Assembly: GCA_019648995.1 (NCBI GenBank)
Contig: BLXT01001362.1
Location: 38,188-67,012, forward strand
Source: Plakobranchus ocellatus
Taxonomy: Eukaryota > Mollusca > Gastropoda > Plakobranchidae
Direction: 5' to 3'
DNA length: 28,825 nucleotides
Every line of letters begins with the position of its first letter. Within the stretch, counting starts at the first letter, position 1. The translations under genes were made by a program, and so were the position numbers. The notes under the pieces are model-generated. The model was not told the origin of the DNA. It did not search any database and saw nothing but the letters and a program-made list of their open reading frames with translations. This document shows positions 28,143 through 28,825 of this stretch, piece after piece.

Positions 28143-28825
28143 CCTCGGCGTTTAATTATGTTGTTATTTATTTTTGTAACTTTACTTCGGAGCATTGACA
28201 CATTGCAATACAATATGTATTTCTGTTTTATAAATCATAGTTCAGAGCTGCAAGAAAACTATTTATTTATTTAATTTTTTTAAAGATTAGTAGGATTTAA
28301 TCGATGCGTAAAGATACGATGATTGAAAAATGTTTTTCTTACCAATTTTTTATTAATAATAAAAATTAAAGAGTATAGGTAGAAGAGGTGACAATTTTAA
28401 GAAAATTCGGAAATACAGTAAAGCAATAAATTCGAAATTTTTGTTTTGTAAACGTTTTTGATCATTGTGTTTTTGAGTAACTCATATTTTTAGAAGGTCT
28501 CAGCGTACAAAAATTATGGCCATGGCTTGTGAGCTATTCTCAGCCACAGATTTGGCAGCATTCTAATGCTAGGCGCAGGAAAATTGCACTATTGTAGCCA
28601 GAGAATTTAATGATTCTTAAAATGATATTTAAAAAAAAATATCAGGAAATAGCAGGACGAAAAATAGTACAGATATTTCGTAACTAAGCTACGGCTTTCA
28701 CGATTGTTAAAAAAATTTTTTTTTCACTGTATTATTTTAATGTATAAAAAAAAGCTAGTTTTCTCGCCCCTCATGCCTCTTATCAAAAGCCTCTGATATG
28801 GTTTGTACTTTAAACTGTGATTTGG

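Larger units (their letters stand above)
20338..28825 (+). repeat. Large direct duplication, copy 2 (runs off the right edge)
   Basis: It is collinear with 6,404-15,308 in direct orientation. It lacks the PRA1 terminal exons (the equivalent of about 7,352-7,518 and the second exon unit) and the block at about 11,775-12,262, and it gains about 25,633-26,008. The last 2,293 bp look identical to copy 1, whereas the rest is several percent different. Confidence 0.92.
26533..28825 (+). repeat. Sequence-identical segment, second instance
   Basis: No difference from 13,016-15,308 was seen at offset 13,517. It ends at the window edge, inside the position of the 9-bp target site that flanks the MULE in copy 1. 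Whether this copy carries the MULE therefore cannot be seen. Confidence 0.93.

Overview
The window is AT-rich animal DNA, about two-thirds A+T by eye. It has short exons with GT-AG introns, RTE-type LINE pieces, Ty3/gypsy fossils, a Mutator-like DNA transposon, a microsatellite and a 76-bp satellite. Scattered TCTAGATCT motifs and the mobile-element mix suggest a lophotrochozoan, perhaps a gastropod mollusc. That is inference and no host was identified.

Layout. 1-1.2 kb is an RTE-like LINE on the minus strand, entered from the left edge, followed by a (GTT)n microsatellite. 1.4-4.9 kb is mostly unexplained AT-rich DNA. It holds a palindromic CACGTG site near a TATA-like box, a tRNA-Val-derived sequence and a minus-strand ATG with a YY1-like context. 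4.95-7.5 kb is the one clear host gene: the last four coding exons of a prenylated Rab acceptor (PRA1/RABAC1 family) on the plus strand. Its terminal exon is tandemly duplicated in a way that could permit two C-termini.

From the last PRA1 intron onward (about 6.4 kb) the DNA is a large direct duplication. Copy 1 starts at about 6,404 and copy 2 at about 20,338, and copy 2 runs off the right edge. Each copy carries, in order, a ~110-bp tandem repeat, a LINE 3' piece, non-coding DNA, a minus-strand Ty3/gypsy gag fossil, AT-rich spacer, a SINE-like stretch, a Ty3/gypsy RT-RNase H fossil and a LINE endonuclease piece. Copy 2 has lost the PRA1 terminal exon. Most of the two copies differ by several percent with indels, but from 13,016/26,533 to the window end (2,293 bp) they look identical with no indel. 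That sharp switch suggests unequal crossover, recent conversion or an assembly artefact.

Between the copies lies copy-1-only sequence. A 1,586-bp Mutator-like element (15,313-16,898) has 32-bp inverted ends, a perfect 9-bp target duplication and a minus-strand ORF resembling the FAR1/ZSWIM3 N-terminal domain. It is followed by a ~65-bp degenerate tandem repeat and about 27 copies of the 76-bp satellite (18,105-20,158). Apart from PRA1, nothing here looks like a working host gene.
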